A stretch of 64,000 bases of DNA, taken from NCBI GenBank assembly GCA_910591455.2, contig OU342815.1:22047019-22111018 (forward strand), given 5' to 3'. Source of the DNA: Pholis gunnellus. Taxonomy: Eukaryota; Chordata; Actinopteri; Perciformes; Pholidae. Of the stretch, positions 63,478 to 64,000 are shown one piece after another. How positions within the stretch are numbered: position 1 is the stretch's first letter; every line of letters starts with the position of its first letter. Under the pieces are notes generated by a model that saw nothing but the letters and a program-made list of their open reading frames with translations, had not been told where the DNA came from and searched no databases. The position numbers were made by a program, and so were the translations under genes.

Positions 63478-64000
63478 CTGAAGGGGGGCAGAGAAATACA
63501 GGCAGAGGGGGGTCCGTCAAACATCGATACTGTGGATATGGATAGAATGAACCGTGGACCGTTGTGCATGTGCTTGTGTTTATGCTAAGTCGCCGCTCAA
63601 ATTGCAAAAAAAGGGTCCTGATGTGAATACATGCAGGGAGGGTTTGCATTTGAAAAGGCTTCAAGGTGAAGTTACACTCCAGCCGACACCGTGGAGGTCG
63701 GCCATCTCACTGGTCAGCCGTCTCACTTCTTGGAAAAACAGCTGATTCATTTTGAAATGTGTACAGCCGGGCTCAAGAACTCATGAAGAGCAGAATGCTG
63801 CTGGCTCAACACGTTTACCTCTGTTCCACAAGCTTCCTCTACACAATATCAAGCGTGTCCGTCATCACGTCTCTCTGGAAAACTGAAATGAATGAATGAA
63901 ACTGGGCATTTTCTCTTCATATGAGCACATATATGTCCAAGGCTCATTGGTGCTGTAGTTGTTCCCTTTCATTAGAGAGGCTGTACGTTGTATCAGAGGA
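63478..64000. other. Start of intron 2
   Basis: No exon candidate on the minus strand with acceptor, donor and phase suited to exon 2. Exons 1-2 and the promoter must lie further right. Confidence 0.7.

Noticed and set aside
1..64000. CRISPR arrays, bacterial operons, phage or integrated viral genes
   Set aside because: The tandem arrays have no regular unique spacers, the gene structure is spliced eukaryotic, and I saw no retroviral gag, pol or env or other viral coding signal.

Overview
The window is vertebrate nuclear DNA, almost certainly from a teleost and probably a percomorph. The evidence is a multi-exon gene with consensus GT-AG introns, compact introns, and several dispersed repeats that I recognise as common in spiny-rayed fish genomes. 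It holds one gene, on the minus strand: a contactin-associated protein (Caspr/neurexin IV family) whose sequence is closest to CNTNAP5. No second gene is supported on either strand.

Twenty-two coding exons run from 63477 down to position 1. Their order, lengths and phases fit exons 3 to 24 of a 24-exon CNTNAP5-type gene. Exons 1-2 (signal peptide and start of the discoidin domain) lie beyond position 64000. The last exon is cut at position 1, roughly 15 codons before the expected stop. Joined, the exons give an uninterrupted reading frame of about 1,222 codons with compatible phases at all 21 junctions. Domain order is discoidin (exons 3-4), laminin G1 (5-7), laminin G2 (8-10), EGF1 (11), fibrinogen-like (12-15), laminin G3 (16-18), EGF2 (18), laminin G4 (19-22), linker (23), transmembrane helix and cytoplasmic tail (24). 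The protein would be a type I neuronal membrane protein of the cell-adhesion/synapse class.

The rest is intron carrying fish-type repeats. The clearest are: a hAT element with a perfect 8-bp target-site duplication only 13 nt from the exon 20 donor (intron 20); a roughly 0.9-kb minisatellite with a 16-bp unit (intron 17); a hAT-like MITE (intron 15); a TTAA-flanked MITE (intron 13); two copies of a TTAA-associated long-terminal-inverted-repeat family (introns 22 and 8); another long-inverted-repeat element (intron 4); a broken Tc1 transposase (intron 6); and three copies of one dispersed repeat (introns 20, 13, 10). There are also eight C or G homopolymers of 16-30 bp, and CA/UG microsatellites right beside four splice sites.

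I found no unknown multi-gene system. The best leads are the splice-site-proximal insertions and microsatellites, the frame-independent minisatellite, and the inverted-repeat elements. All family assignments come from reading the sequence and remembered family features; no search was run.
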